A stretch of 64,000 bases of DNA from JAJUFS01 sp036381175 (GTDB taxonomy: Bacteria > Pseudomonadota > Gammaproteobacteria > Natronospirales > JAJUFS01). The notes below the pieces were generated by a model. That model was not told the origin of the DNA. It ran no database searches and worked only from the letters and a program-made list of their open reading frames with translations. Of the stretch, positions 7,181 to 15,250 are shown piece after piece. The DNA lies in assembly GCA_036381175.1 (NCBI GenBank), contig DASVDI010000021.1:1-64000 (forward strand), in the 5' to 3' direction. The position numbers were made by a program, and so were the translations under genes. How positions within the stretch are numbered: position 1 is the first letter of the stretch; the number at the start of each line of letters is the position of its first letter.

Positions 7181-7705
7181 TCAACGCACGTACACGATTT
7201 CGACGCGGCGGTTCTGCGCGTAGGCTTCGTCAGTGTGACCTTCAACTGCCGGGCGTTCCTCGCCGTAGCTGACCGTGCTCACCTGGTCGTTGGCGACGCC
7301 CTGGAACAGCAGGATGCGGCGCACGGCCTGCGCGCGGCGATCACCGAGGCCGATGTTGTATTCGCGGCTGCCGCGTTCATCGGCATGGCCTTCGAGGCGA
7401 ATTTTCACGTCCGGGTTTTCGATCAGGTAACGCGCGTGCGCATCCAATGTCGCAAGATGCTCGGCCGGAATGTCGCTGCGATCGAATTCGAAATACACGA
7501 TGCGATCGTTCAGCGGACTTTCGGGATCCTCAAGCGGATCCGCTTCCATGGCTTCGGGTTCGCCGATGCCGCCGTTTGCCGTTGCATCCACGCCTTCGCC
7601 GGCCTGCGTGGCGTCGTCGCCCGCGCCGTCCTGCGTTTCAGTGGTTGCGCAGCCCGTAGCAATCATCAGTGCGGCCAGCAGGCTCAGGAATTTCAAGGTT
7701 TTCAT
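7181..7705 (-). CDS. pal: Peptidoglycan-associated lipoprotein Pal
   Basis: Pal anchors the outer membrane to peptidoglycan and binds TolB. The start is ATG 7705, with GGAGGA upstream. A lipoprotein signal ends MIATGC, followed by an Asp/Glu/Gly-rich linker. The OmpA-like domain has VYFEFDRSDIPAE, LEGHADERGSREYNIGLGDRRA and the terminal RRVEIVYVR. The 174-residue length is usual for the family. It lies between tolB and cpoB. Confidence 0.97.
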   Translation of the reverse strand: MKTLKFLSLLAALMIATGCATTETQDGAGDDATQAGEGVDATANGGIGEPEAMEADPLEDPESPLNDRIVYFEFDRSDIPAEHLATLDAHARYLIENPDVKIRLEGHADERGSREYNIGLGDRRAQAVRRILLFQGVANDQVSTVSYGEERPAVEGHTDEAYAQNRRVEIVYVR

Positions 7706-7802
7706 GAAAGCGTCCTCCAAGGTGGATCCGGTTATGCGCTGCCGGAACCCGAATCGAAAACCACGGGTCCGGCTGTGTCAAGTTGCGTTCGATACGGCCT
7801 CG

Positions 7803-9101
7803 TCATTCTTCCGGCGGAAACGGCGACCAGGCAGGTTCACGCACATCGCCTTCCTGCACGGCCAGGCGCTGCTGCACGCGGCCATCAACGGAGGTCGCGG
7901 CAAGCACGCCTTTATTACCTTCTTGCGTGGCGTAAATGATCATCGCGCCATTGGGCGCGAAGCTCGGCGATTCATCCTGCCGCCCTTCCGTCAGCACGCG
8001 CAGCGTGTTTCGTTCAAGATCCATTACGGCAATGTGAAAGCCGCTGTCGTCCTGGTGAACCATGCCGAGCAACTCGCCGTTCGGTGAAATGATGGGTCTC
8101 GCGTTGTAATTGCCCTCGAAGGTCACGCGTTCGGGACGATCGCCGCGCGCATCGAGTTCCATGCGATAAATCTGCGGACCGCCGCCACGATCGGATGTGA
8201 AGTACAACGCGCTGCCATCGGGCGTCCACGCCGGTTCGGTGTCGATGGCTGGACTGCTCGTGATCCTGCGCAGCTTCCCGCTCGAAAGATCCTTCACCCA
8301 GATGTCCGGATTGCCCGGCTCGGATGAGAGCGTCATGGCGAGATAATTTCCATTCGGCGAAAACGCCGGCGCGCCATTGATGCCGGGCAGCGACGAAACG
8401 ACCTCGCGCTTGCCGCTCATCAGGTCCTGCACAAAAATTTCCGCCGTATTGTTTTCAAAAGAAACATACGCAATTTTTCGGCCGTCCGGCGACCACGACG
8501 GCGACATGATCGGCTGCGAGGAACGCAGGATCGGACGCTGGTTCGCGCCATCCGCGTCGGCGACGACAAGCTGGTAACGCGTCGTGTCGCCGTCCTTCAC
8601 CGCCATCACAAAGGCAATGCGCGTCGAGAACGCACCCGGCGTGCCGGTAAGTTCTTCGTAGATCAGGTCGGAAACCTTGTGCGCGCCGCGACGCAAATAA
8701 TCACCGGCTATCGGAATGCTGTAACCAAGCAGTTGCTGGTTGCCGTAGACGTCCAGCAACTGAAACTGGATGACGTAACCGTCATCGCGCGGCATGACCT
8801 TGCCGACGACAACGTAATCCATGCCGAGCACGCGCCAGTTCTGCAGATTCACTTCACTGGCGGCCGAGGGTTTTTCCAGCATGTCCCCGGGCGGCAGCGG
8901 CTTGAAGCGGCCGCTTCGTTCAAGATCGTTTGCAATCACGGCGGATACATCGACGGGCATCTCGCCTTCGCCGGTGTACTCGAACGGCACGATGGCAATG
9001 GGTTGCGCATCGCCGAGGCCGCGCGTGACCTGAACGACAATTTCCGCATGCGCCGTACCAACGATAACAACTAAAAAGATAGCTAGTAGCTTTCGTAACA
9101 T
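7803..9101 (-). CDS. tolB: Tol-Pal system beta-propeller protein TolB
   Basis: A periplasmic protein that links TolA to Pal and handles outer-membrane invagination. The Sec signal peptide ends TAHA (MLRKLLAIFLVVIVGTAHA). An N-terminal mixed domain (IAIVPFEYTGEG) is followed by a six-bladed propeller of PSWSPDGRKIAYVS-type repeats. ATG 9101 starts just before the tolA stop, so it is tightly coupled. The in-frame start at 9125 would remove the signal peptide from the N-terminus. Length is 432 residues. Confidence 0.97.
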   Translation of the reverse strand: MLRKLLAIFLVVIVGTAHAEIVVQVTRGLGDAQPIAIVPFEYTGEGEMPVDVSAVIANDLERSGRFKPLPPGDMLEKPSAASEVNLQNWRVLGMDYVVVGKVMPRDDGYVIQFQLLDVYGNQQLLGYSIPIAGDYLRRGAHKVSDLIYEELTGTPGAFSTRIAFVMAVKDGDTTRYQLVVADADGANQRPILRSSQPIMSPSWSPDGRKIAYVSFENNTAEIFVQDLMSGKREVVSSLPGINGAPAFSPNGNYLAMTLSSEPGNPDIWVKDLSSGKLRRITSSPAIDTEPAWTPDGSALYFTSDRGGGPQIYRMELDARGDRPERVTFEGNYNARPIISPNGELLGMVHQDDSGFHIAVMDLERNTLRVLTEGRQDESPSFAPNGAMIIYATQEGNKGVLAATSVDGRVQQRLAVQEGDVREPAWSPFPPEE

Positions 9102-9105
9102 TCGC

Positions 9106-9933
9106 TCAATCCTCGGGTGGAACAAACTCCACTCTCACATATTGGTCGAACAAACTCGGTTCAGGTGGCGGCGGCAGCGGAGACGCTTTCCATACGGCCG
9201 CTTCCGCCGATCGCGCTAGAATTTCGTTGTCACATGTACCTGCTTCGACGCTGACAACTTCACCGCCTGGTATCTGCCGAATCCGCACTTCGCAGTAGTA
9301 GTCCTCTTCCAGATTAAGCGGCGGTAACCAATTACGCATGACCTTGCCCGTAATCAGCGACTCGTATTCAGCGAGCTTGCCGGCTCGAACCGCTTCCAGT
9401 CGATCCGCTTCCGCCTCCAGGCTGCGCAGCATCTGCTGCTCACGCTCCTCGCGTGCAGCGGCTTCCGCTTCGCGGCGCTGGCGCTCGGCTTCGGCTTTGC
9501 GTTTCGCTTCAAGCTCGGCCTGGCGCTTGCGTTCCGCTTCCGCCTTCCGGCGTGCCTCCTCGGCAATGCGTTGCCGTTCGGCTTCGGCCTGCTCGCGCGC
9601 TTCCTGCTGGCGGCGCTGTTCCGCTGCTCGCGCCGCTTCCTCGCGGCGGCGTTGTTCTGCCGCAGCGCGTTCGGCGGCTTCACGCTGGCGTTGAAGTTCC
9701 GCCTGTCTTGCTTCCTCCGCACGCCGCGCGGCTTCAGCCCTCGCCATGGCTTGGGCGCGCTCCCTTGCCCGCAGCGCTTCGGCATCGATGGCCTCGGCCT
9801 GGATGACCTTGCCCGCCGGTTGCGGCGACTGCATCGGTGCCGTGAAACGCACCGTGATCACGAAGGCCGCTGCGATCACGACGTGTACCAGCAACGCCCA
9901 GCCGAGAGCGGAGAACATCCCCCCTTTCGCCAC
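9106..9933 (-). CDS. tolA: TolA, inner-membrane linker of the Tol-Pal system
   Basis: One transmembrane helix near the N-terminus (LGWALLVHVVIAAAFVITV) is followed by a long Ala/Arg/Glu helix (residues about 50-185) that spans the periplasm. A compact C-terminal domain follows (MRNWLPPLNLEEDYYCEVRIR) and contacts Pal, TolB and CpoB. At 275 residues it is shorter than E. coli TolA, mainly through a shorter helical linker. It starts 1 base from the tolR stop, as part of the tolQRAB operon. Confidence 0.95.
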   Translation of the reverse strand: MAKGGMFSALGWALLVHVVIAAAFVITVRFTAPMQSPQPAGKVIQAEAIDAEALRARERAQAMARAEAARRAEEARQAELQRQREAAERAAAEQRRREEAARAAEQRRQQEAREQAEAERQRIAEEARRKAEAERKRQAELEAKRKAEAERQRREAEAAAREEREQQMLRSLEAEADRLEAVRAGKLAEYESLITGKVMRNWLPPLNLEEDYYCEVRIRQIPGGEVVSVEAGTCDNEILARSAEAAVWKASPLPPPPEPSLFDQYVRVEFVPPED

Positions 9934-9934
9934 G

Positions 9935-10372
9935 TCAGCGGTCTCCCGGCGGTTCCGTCACCAGCCCCACGCTGGGTGCGCCAGCCTGTTGCAGCAAGGT
10001 CATTGCGCGAACCACGCTGCCATAATCGACGGCCTCGTCGCCCTTCACCATCACCGGCGTACCGGGGCGGTTGCGCAACACCTTCTCCACGGTTGCGATG
10101 ATGAGTTCGTCTTCCATCGGCGCGTCCGGATTTTCACCGATGTTCAGGAACAGCTCGCCGTCCCGGGTTACGGTTACGACGATCGGCTGGCTGTCGTCTG
10201 GCGGCAGGTTTTCGGCCGATGCTTCCGGCAATTCGACCTTGACGCCTTGTGTCAGCAACGGCGCCGTCACCATGAAAATGATTAGCAGAACCAGCATCAC
10301 GTCGATATACGGCACGACGTTGATTTCGGCCATCAGGCGGCGTTTCGCGCGCTTTTGTCCGACCGCCGCCAT
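9935..10372 (-). CDS. tolR: TolR, proton-channel partner of TolQ
   Basis: An ExbD/TolR-family protein of 145 residues, with one transmembrane helix after INVVPYIDVMLVLLIIFMV, in which Asp is the conserved proton-path residue. A periplasmic domain ends in TLLQQAGAPSVGLVTEP. ATG 10372 follows the tolQ stop by 4 bases. The longer frame upstream lies inside tolQ and is not used. With TolQ it uses the proton motive force to drive TolA. Confidence 0.95.
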   Translation of the reverse strand: MAAVGQKRAKRRLMAEINVVPYIDVMLVLLIIFMVTAPLLTQGVKVELPEASAENLPPDDSQPIVVTVTRDGELFLNIGENPDAPMEDELIIATVEKVLRNRPGTPVMVKGDEAVDYGSVVRAMTLLQQAGAPSVGLVTEPPGDR

Positions 10373-10376
10373 ACGC

Positions 10377-11054
10377 TTACTGCTGCCTCGCGTTACGTTG
10401 CAGGATGGCGGCGAATTCTTCGAGGAAGGTGTCGTAGCGCGTTTCCAGCCGCTCGACGCTGTCCGCATAGCGGTTGTACGCAATCACTGCGGGGATCGCG
10501 GCGAACAGGCCCATTGCGGTCGCGATCAGCGCTTCGGCAATGCCGGGCGCGACCATCGCGAGTGTTGCCTGCTGCACATTACCGAGTGCGCGAAACGCAT
10601 TCATGATGCCCCACACGGTACCGAACAGGCCGACGTAAGGGCTGGTCGAGCCGACCGTCGCGAGAAAGGAAAGATTGTTCTCCAGCCGGTCGATCTCGCG
10701 CAGTTGCGCGACATGCATCGCGCGGCGCGCGGCTTCACCGACGCGCTCGGCCTGCCGTTCGCCCTGTTTCACCTGTCGCAGGTATTCGCGAAAACCGGCG
10801 ACGAAAATTCCGGCCATGCCCGTCTGCGCCTGCTCGTCTTCCTTGACCTGCTTGTACAGCGCCGACAGTTCGATGCCTGACCAGAAACGTTTCTCGAAGG
10901 TGTCGGTTTCGTCGCGCACATCATTGAGCGCGCGGCGCTTCTGGAAGATCACAGCCCAGGACGCAACAGATGCGAGCAGCAACGCGAGCAGCACAAGCTG
11001 CACGATGAAACTCGCCTCAGAAATCAATTCGACAAAGGAAAGATCGGCGGTCAT
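10377..11054 (-). CDS. tolQ: TolQ, inner-membrane motor protein
   Basis: A MotA/TolQ/ExbB-family protein of 225 residues. It has an N-terminal membrane helix (FIVQLVLLALLLASVASWAVI) and a cytoplasmic loop. The conserved pair of helices includes VGLFGTVWGIMNAFRALG and IAEALIATAMGLFAAIPAVIAYN. It forms the proton-driven stator with TolR. The start overlaps the ybgC stop by 4 bases. Confidence 0.96.
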   Translation of the reverse strand: MTADLSFVELISEASFIVQLVLLALLLASVASWAVIFQKRRALNDVRDETDTFEKRFWSGIELSALYKQVKEDEQAQTGMAGIFVAGFREYLRQVKQGERQAERVGEAARRAMHVAQLREIDRLENNLSFLATVGSTSPYVGLFGTVWGIMNAFRALGNVQQATLAMVAPGIAEALIATAMGLFAAIPAVIAYNRYADSVERLETRYDTFLEEFAAILQRNARQQ

Positions 11055-11470
11055 TCGGTTAAGCCTTTCCGGATGTTATCGGGAATGGAACGCGGCTTGA
11101 ACGCGCCCGCGCTGAGGCAGGCAACGCGCACTTCGCCATCACAAAGCATCTCGCCATCGCGACGGACGAACTGCTCGAAGACGATGGAACTGCGTCCGAC
11201 GCTCACAACGCGCGCACCGACATCGAGCGCATCGTCCAGCCGTGCCGGTTTCCGGTAGTTTACCGTCACTTTCACGACCGCGAACACGAGATCCTCGTCG
11301 CGCGCGAGCTCATGCTGATCGAAACCGAGCGCACGCAACCATTCGGTGCGCGCGCGCTCCATGAACTTCAGGTAATTCGCGTAGAAAACGACGCCGCCCG
11401 CGTCCGTGTCTTCGTAATAGACACGAACGGGATGAATGAAGCTTTCGCTGGAAGCAGTTGCTGCTGACAT
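11051..11470 (-). CDS. ybgC: Tol-Pal-associated acyl-CoA thioesterase YbgC
   Basis: A hotdog-fold thioesterase of 139 residues. The catalytic signature is YYEDTDAGGVVFYANYLKF (Asp in EDTD), followed by FMERARTEWLRALG. It is the first gene of the tol-pal operon, as in most gammaproteobacteria, and overlaps tolQ by 4 bases. In E. coli YbgC hydrolyses short-chain acyl-CoAs and binds acyl carrier protein. The physiological role in this organism is not shown by sequence. About 100 bases separate it from ruvB. Confidence 0.94.
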   Translation of the reverse strand: MSAATASSESFIHPVRVYYEDTDAGGVVFYANYLKFMERARTEWLRALGFDQHELARDEDLVFAVVKVTVNYRKPARLDDALDVGARVVSVGRSSIVFEQFVRRDGEMLCDGEVRVACLSAGAFKPRSIPDNIRKGLTE

Positions 11471-11566
11471 AACTCCGATGCTACCGGATAGCGCGAGCGC
11501 GTGCAGTGATCAGGCTGGCATTGAAAACCGCATCATTTATGCAAAATCGCGGTCTTCACAGAAAAT

Positions 11567-12607
11567 TCAATCTTCCTCGAACAGATCGCGTCCAGGCGCT
11601 GCCGCCTTCGGTACCGATAAACCAAAATGAAGATACGCCGAACGCGTCGCCATGCGTCCTCGCGCGGTGCGCTTGAGGAAACCCTGCTGGATGAGGAACG
11701 GCTCCAGCACATCTTCTATCGTGCCGCGCTCCTCGCCGATCGCCGCGGCAAGACTGTCAACGCCCACCGGGCCACCATCGAATTTCTCGATGATGGCCAG
11801 CAGAAGTTTCCTGTCCATGACATCGAAGCCGTGCTGATCGACATCGAGCAGGTCAAGCGCTTCATGCGCAACCGATGCCGTGACTTTTCCATCGGCACGC
11901 ACTTCAGCGAAATCACGCACGCGGCGTAACAAACGATTCGCAATTCGCGGCGTGCCACGCGAGCGTGACGCGATTTCAACCGCGCCTTCATGCGCCATGT
12001 CGAGGTGCAGGATCTTCGCGGAGCGCTCGACAATATGCGTGAGGTCCGTGGTGTTGTAGAACTCCAGCCGCTGCACGATGCCGAAACGATCGCGCAATGG
12101 CGAGGTCAGCAAACCCGCGCGCGTGGTCGCGCCAATCAAGGTGAACGGCGGCAGGTCGAGTTTCACGGAACGCGCGCCCGGCCCTTCGCCGATCATGATG
12201 TCGATCTGGTAATCCTCCATCGCGGGATAGAGCACTTCTTCCACGACAGGACTCAGGCGATGGATTTCATCCACGAACAACACATCGTTCGGTTCAAGAT
12301 TGGTGAGCAACGCGGCGAGATCGCCGGCACGCTCAAGAACAGGACCGGAGGTCTGGCGGAGATTCACGCCAAGCTCGTTCGCGACAATGTGCGCCAGCGT
12401 CGTCTTGCCGAGTCCGGGCGGGCCGAAGATCAGGACGTGATCCAGCGCTTCCGACCGATTGCGCGCCGCCTCGATGAAAATCGCCATCTGCTCGCGCACC
12501 GCTGCCTGGCCGACGTACTCGTCGAGCCGTTTTGGGCGAATGGCGCGATCGATCGCTTCGTCTTCGCGATCCGCTGTTGCCGAGATGATGCGTTCTTCGC
12601 TGGTCAT
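11567..12607 (-). CDS. ruvB: Holliday junction branch-migration ATPase RuvB
   Basis: A hexameric AAA+ motor that drives branch migration with RuvA. It has Walker A GPPGLGKTT, Walker B FVDEIHR, the sensor GATTRAG, arginine finger region LRDRFG, and a C-terminal winged helix (DRKLLLAIIEKFDGGPVGVD). Length is 346 residues, the usual size. It is downstream of ruvA with a 65-base gap. No SOS box was seen before ruvC or ruvB in this window. Confidence 0.98.
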   Translation of the reverse strand: MTSEERIISATADREDEAIDRAIRPKRLDEYVGQAAVREQMAIFIEAARNRSEALDHVLIFGPPGLGKTTLAHIVANELGVNLRQTSGPVLERAGDLAALLTNLEPNDVLFVDEIHRLSPVVEEVLYPAMEDYQIDIMIGEGPGARSVKLDLPPFTLIGATTRAGLLTSPLRDRFGIVQRLEFYNTTDLTHIVERSAKILHLDMAHEGAVEIASRSRGTPRIANRLLRRVRDFAEVRADGKVTASVAHEALDLLDVDQHGFDVMDRKLLLAIIEKFDGGPVGVDSLAAAIGEERGTIEDVLEPFLIQQGFLKRTARGRMATRSAYLHFGLSVPKAAAPGRDLFEED

Positions 12608-12672
12608 TCGGTTTTCATTCTTTCCTGCATCTTGTGGGTTTCCCGGATTTCACTCGCGGTGCTCGTTCTACG

Positions 12673-13272
12673 TTATTTCTTTACTGTCGCCTGCAAGGCA
12701 CGCCGAATGATTTCCTCAGGAGTAAGACCTTCGGTTTCGATGCCCTTGATCATGCGTATGGCTTCCTGCGGCTTGTAGCCAAGCGCGATGAGCGCGTCGG
12801 AGGCTTCATCAACGGGCAATGCCGGTGCGGCGCCGAGTTTCATCGGCGCGCCCGTGTTGCTCGTCGCCGCATCTTTCAGGCGATCCTTCATTTCAACGAT
12901 GAGGCGTTCGGCGGTTTTCTTGCCGATGCCGGGCAGTCGCGTGAGTGACGCGGCGTCGCCTTCCTGCACTGCGCGCGCGAATTGCTCGACGCTCGCACCG
13001 GAAAGAATGGTGAGCGCGACGCGCGCGCCGACGCCGCTGACTTTTATCAGCTGGCGGAACAGCCAGCGTTCCGATTCCGAAGCGAAAGCGAAAAGCAGAT
13101 GCGCGTCTTCACGCACGACAAGATGCGTGTGCAGCGTGACGTCATTGCCGATCTCCGGCAACTCGTAGAACGTCGACATCGGCGCTTCGACTTCATAACC
13201 GACACCGCCAACATCCATCAGCAACACCGGCGGCTGCTTGGCGACAATGCGTCCGCGCAGGAATCCGATCAT
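12673..13272 (-). CDS. ruvA: Holliday junction DNA-binding protein RuvA
   Basis: A tetrameric junction binder of 199 residues. The OB-fold begins MIGFLRGRIVAKQPPVLLMD, two HhH motifs follow (LIKVSGVGARVALTIL and LTRLPGIGKKTAERLI), and a flexible linker leads to the C-terminal domain III that contacts RuvB (EASDALIALGYKPQEAIRMI). The start overlaps the ruvC stop by 4 bases. Confidence 0.98.
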   Translation of the reverse strand: MIGFLRGRIVAKQPPVLLMDVGGVGYEVEAPMSTFYELPEIGNDVTLHTHLVVREDAHLLFAFASESERWLFRQLIKVSGVGARVALTILSGASVEQFARAVQEGDAASLTRLPGIGKKTAERLIVEMKDRLKDAATSNTGAPMKLGAAPALPVDEASDALIALGYKPQEAIRMIKGIETEGLTPEEIIRRALQATVKK

Positions 13273-13802
13273 CGTCTGCGTCTCCCCGTTCGCGACGTTC
13301 TCGTTGAGCCGGCAACCGCAGCAAGCTGCGTGTTCACGGAACGGCGCAGCGCATGTGTCAATGCAACTGCAAGCGCATCCGCTTCGTCAGACTGCAAAGT
13401 ATCTTTCAATTTCAGCAACAGGCCGACCATCTGCTGCACCTGTTCCTTGCTCGCCGCACCTGTGCCGACCACCGCCTGTTTCACGTCGCGCGGCGCGTAT
13501 TCGAATACGGGCAGATCGACCGCGAAGGTTCCGCAGATTGCAGCGGCACGCGCGTGACCCAGTTTCAATGCGCTGTCCGCGTTCTTGTTCACGAACGCAC
13601 GCTCGACAACCACTTCATCCGGCACGTGTTCCGCAACAATGACAGCGACATCGCGCGCGATGATCCGCAACCGTTGCGTGAATTCCTGGCCGCCCGTGCG
13701 GATCACGCCGCTCGCCACGTGTTGTAGCCGCGAACCCTCCTGCACGATCACGGCCCAGCCTGTCAGCAGTGAGCCGGGATCGATGCCGAGGATTCTTGTC
13801 AT
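13269..13802 (-). CDS. ruvC: Holliday junction endonuclease RuvC
   Basis: An RNase-H-fold resolvase. The N-terminus ILGIDPGSLLTGWAVI carries the first catalytic Asp, and VVERAFVNKNADSALKLG holds the catalytic Glu. The C-terminus SDEADALAVALTHAL holds the final acidic pair. The Ser/Leu after DPG replaces the more common Ser-Arg. The last 20 residues are basic and variable (RTSRTGRRRR). It lies 13 bases after yebC. Confidence 0.97.
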   Translation of the reverse strand: MTRILGIDPGSLLTGWAVIVQEGSRLQHVASGVIRTGGQEFTQRLRIIARDVAVIVAEHVPDEVVVERAFVNKNADSALKLGHARAAAICGTFAVDLPVFEYAPRDVKQAVVGTGAASKEQVQQMVGLLLKLKDTLQSDEADALAVALTHALRRSVNTQLAAVAGSTRTSRTGRRRR

Positions 13803-13815
13803 GCCGTTACTGGAG

Positions 13816-14559
13816 TCACAAGGACGCCAGCACGTCCTCGGGAAAGTCCGCGTTGGTGTAAACCGCCTGCACGTCGTCGAGGTCTTCCAGCATGTCGATC
13901 ATCTTGATAACCGATTTCGCCTGCTCCGCGTCATCCAGGCGAACCAGCGTCGAGGCGCGCTGTGTGACTTCGGAATGTTCCGGCTCGATTCCCGCCACGG
14001 TCAACGCGTCCTTGATCGCGCGGTAATCTTCCGGTGCGGTCAGCACTTCCGCACTGCCATCGTCGTCGGTCACGATGTCTTCCGCACCGGCTTCGAGCGC
14101 GGCTTCCATCAGCTTTTCCTCGTTGACGCCGGGTGCGAAAGTCAGCACGCCGAGCTCGCTGAACAAATAAGCGACCGAGCCAGCAGCACCCAGGTTGCCG
14201 CCCTGCTTGGAAAATGCATGCCGCACTTCCCCGGCGGTGCGATTGCGGTTGTCGGTCATGCAATCGACCATCACCGCCACACCGCCGACACCGTAACCTT
14301 CGTAGCGGATTTCCTCGTACTGCTCGCCTTCCACATCGCCCAAGCCGCGCTTGACGGCGCGCTCAACGGTGTCTTTCGGCATGTTGGCTTCGAAGGCCTT
14401 GTCGATCGCGAGGCGCAATCGCGGATTCATGTCCGGATCGCCGCCCTGCCGCGCAGCCGTGGTGATTTCACGAATCAGCTTGGTGAACACCTTGCCGCGC
14501 TTGGCGTCTTCCTTCGCCTTCTTGTGCTTGATGTTCGCCCACTTGCTATGCCCTGCCAT
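13816..14559 (-). CDS. yebC: YebC/PmpR-family DNA-binding or translation-associated protein
   Basis: A three-domain TACO1/YebC protein of 247 residues. It begins MAGHSKWANIKHKKAKEDAKRGK, the family signature, followed by RLAIDKAFEANMPKDTVERA. Members have been described both as transcriptional regulators and as ribosome-associated factors that relieve stalling. It sits upstream of ruvC, the classical arrangement. Confidence 0.95.
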   Translation of the reverse strand: MAGHSKWANIKHKKAKEDAKRGKVFTKLIREITTAARQGGDPDMNPRLRLAIDKAFEANMPKDTVERAVKRGLGDVEGEQYEEIRYEGYGVGGVAVMVDCMTDNRNRTAGEVRHAFSKQGGNLGAAGSVAYLFSELGVLTFAPGVNEEKLMEAALEAGAEDIVTDDDGSAEVLTAPEDYRAIKDALTVAGIEPEHSEVTQRASTLVRLDDAEQAKSVIKMIDMLEDLDDVQAVYTNADFPEDVLASL

Positions 14560-14593
14560 AGCGCAATCCCATCCCTATTAATAATGAGTCGTT

Positions 14594-15151
14594 TCAGAAC
14601 GTGAATCGCATGCCGACGTGCAAGCCGTCATCCAGCTCCACGTCTTCGGCAATATCGAAGTCCGCTTCGATGTCGCGGTAACCGAGATACAGGCTGCCAT
14701 TGCGCAACACTTCGTATTCCGCGCGCAGGCCGAACTCGAGATATTTTTCGACATCGCCGAACGACGTCACGCTGGGCGCAACATGGATGTTGCCGGCGAG
14801 TGCGAAGCGGTTCGCGGTCGGAAAGGTGTAGCGGCCCCAGGCGCCGACGGCGATCAGACCGCCCGATGCGAGATCGGTGTCGATGAACTGCAGGCGGCCA
14901 CCGAGACCGACCTGGAACGGCGAGGTCTCGGTACCCGCGTTGTCGACGAGGTGCAGGCCCAGCGAGCCGATGTAAACGTCGTCTTCCTGGTGCAGCAGGC
15001 CGTAATCCACCTGCGCGCCGCCGCGGGTCGGGGCGTTCGTGAAGCGCAGCAGGAAAGCGTCACCCGAGAGATTGAAATCGAGATTCTCGGCGCTGGCGCC
15101 AAAAGGGAGGAAAAAAGCCATAAAAAACAGTATGATGCGAGGTCGTTGCAC
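14594..15151 (-). CDS. YfaZ-like outer-membrane beta-barrel protein
   Basis: I place the start at GTG 15151, which has AGGAG 8 bases upstream and gives a signal peptide (RIILFFMAFFLPFGASA). The mature part has repeated amphipathic strands with Gly and aromatic residues (QVGLGGRLQFIDTD, LEFGLRAEYEVLRNGSLYLGYRDIEADF) and ends in GMRFTF. The terminal Phe is typical of BAM substrates. Length and pattern suit the YfaZ family, whose function is unknown. It is divergent from relA across a 99-base gap. Confidence 0.7.
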   Translation of the reverse strand: MQRPRIILFFMAFFLPFGASAENLDFNLSGDAFLLRFTNAPTRGGAQVDYGLLHQEDDVYIGSLGLHLVDNAGTETSPFQVGLGGRLQFIDTDLASGGLIAVGAWGRYTFPTANRFALAGNIHVAPSVTSFGDVEKYLEFGLRAEYEVLRNGSLYLGYRDIEADFDIAEDVELDDGLHVGMRFTF

Positions 15152-15250
15152 GAAGTCTCTCCTGGATTTTCTGCAAGATCGGCCGGCCTGGCCAGCGCGT
15201 ATGATAACCGCATCCCGGCACGGCAGCATCCGCCGCAAGACGTTGAACGC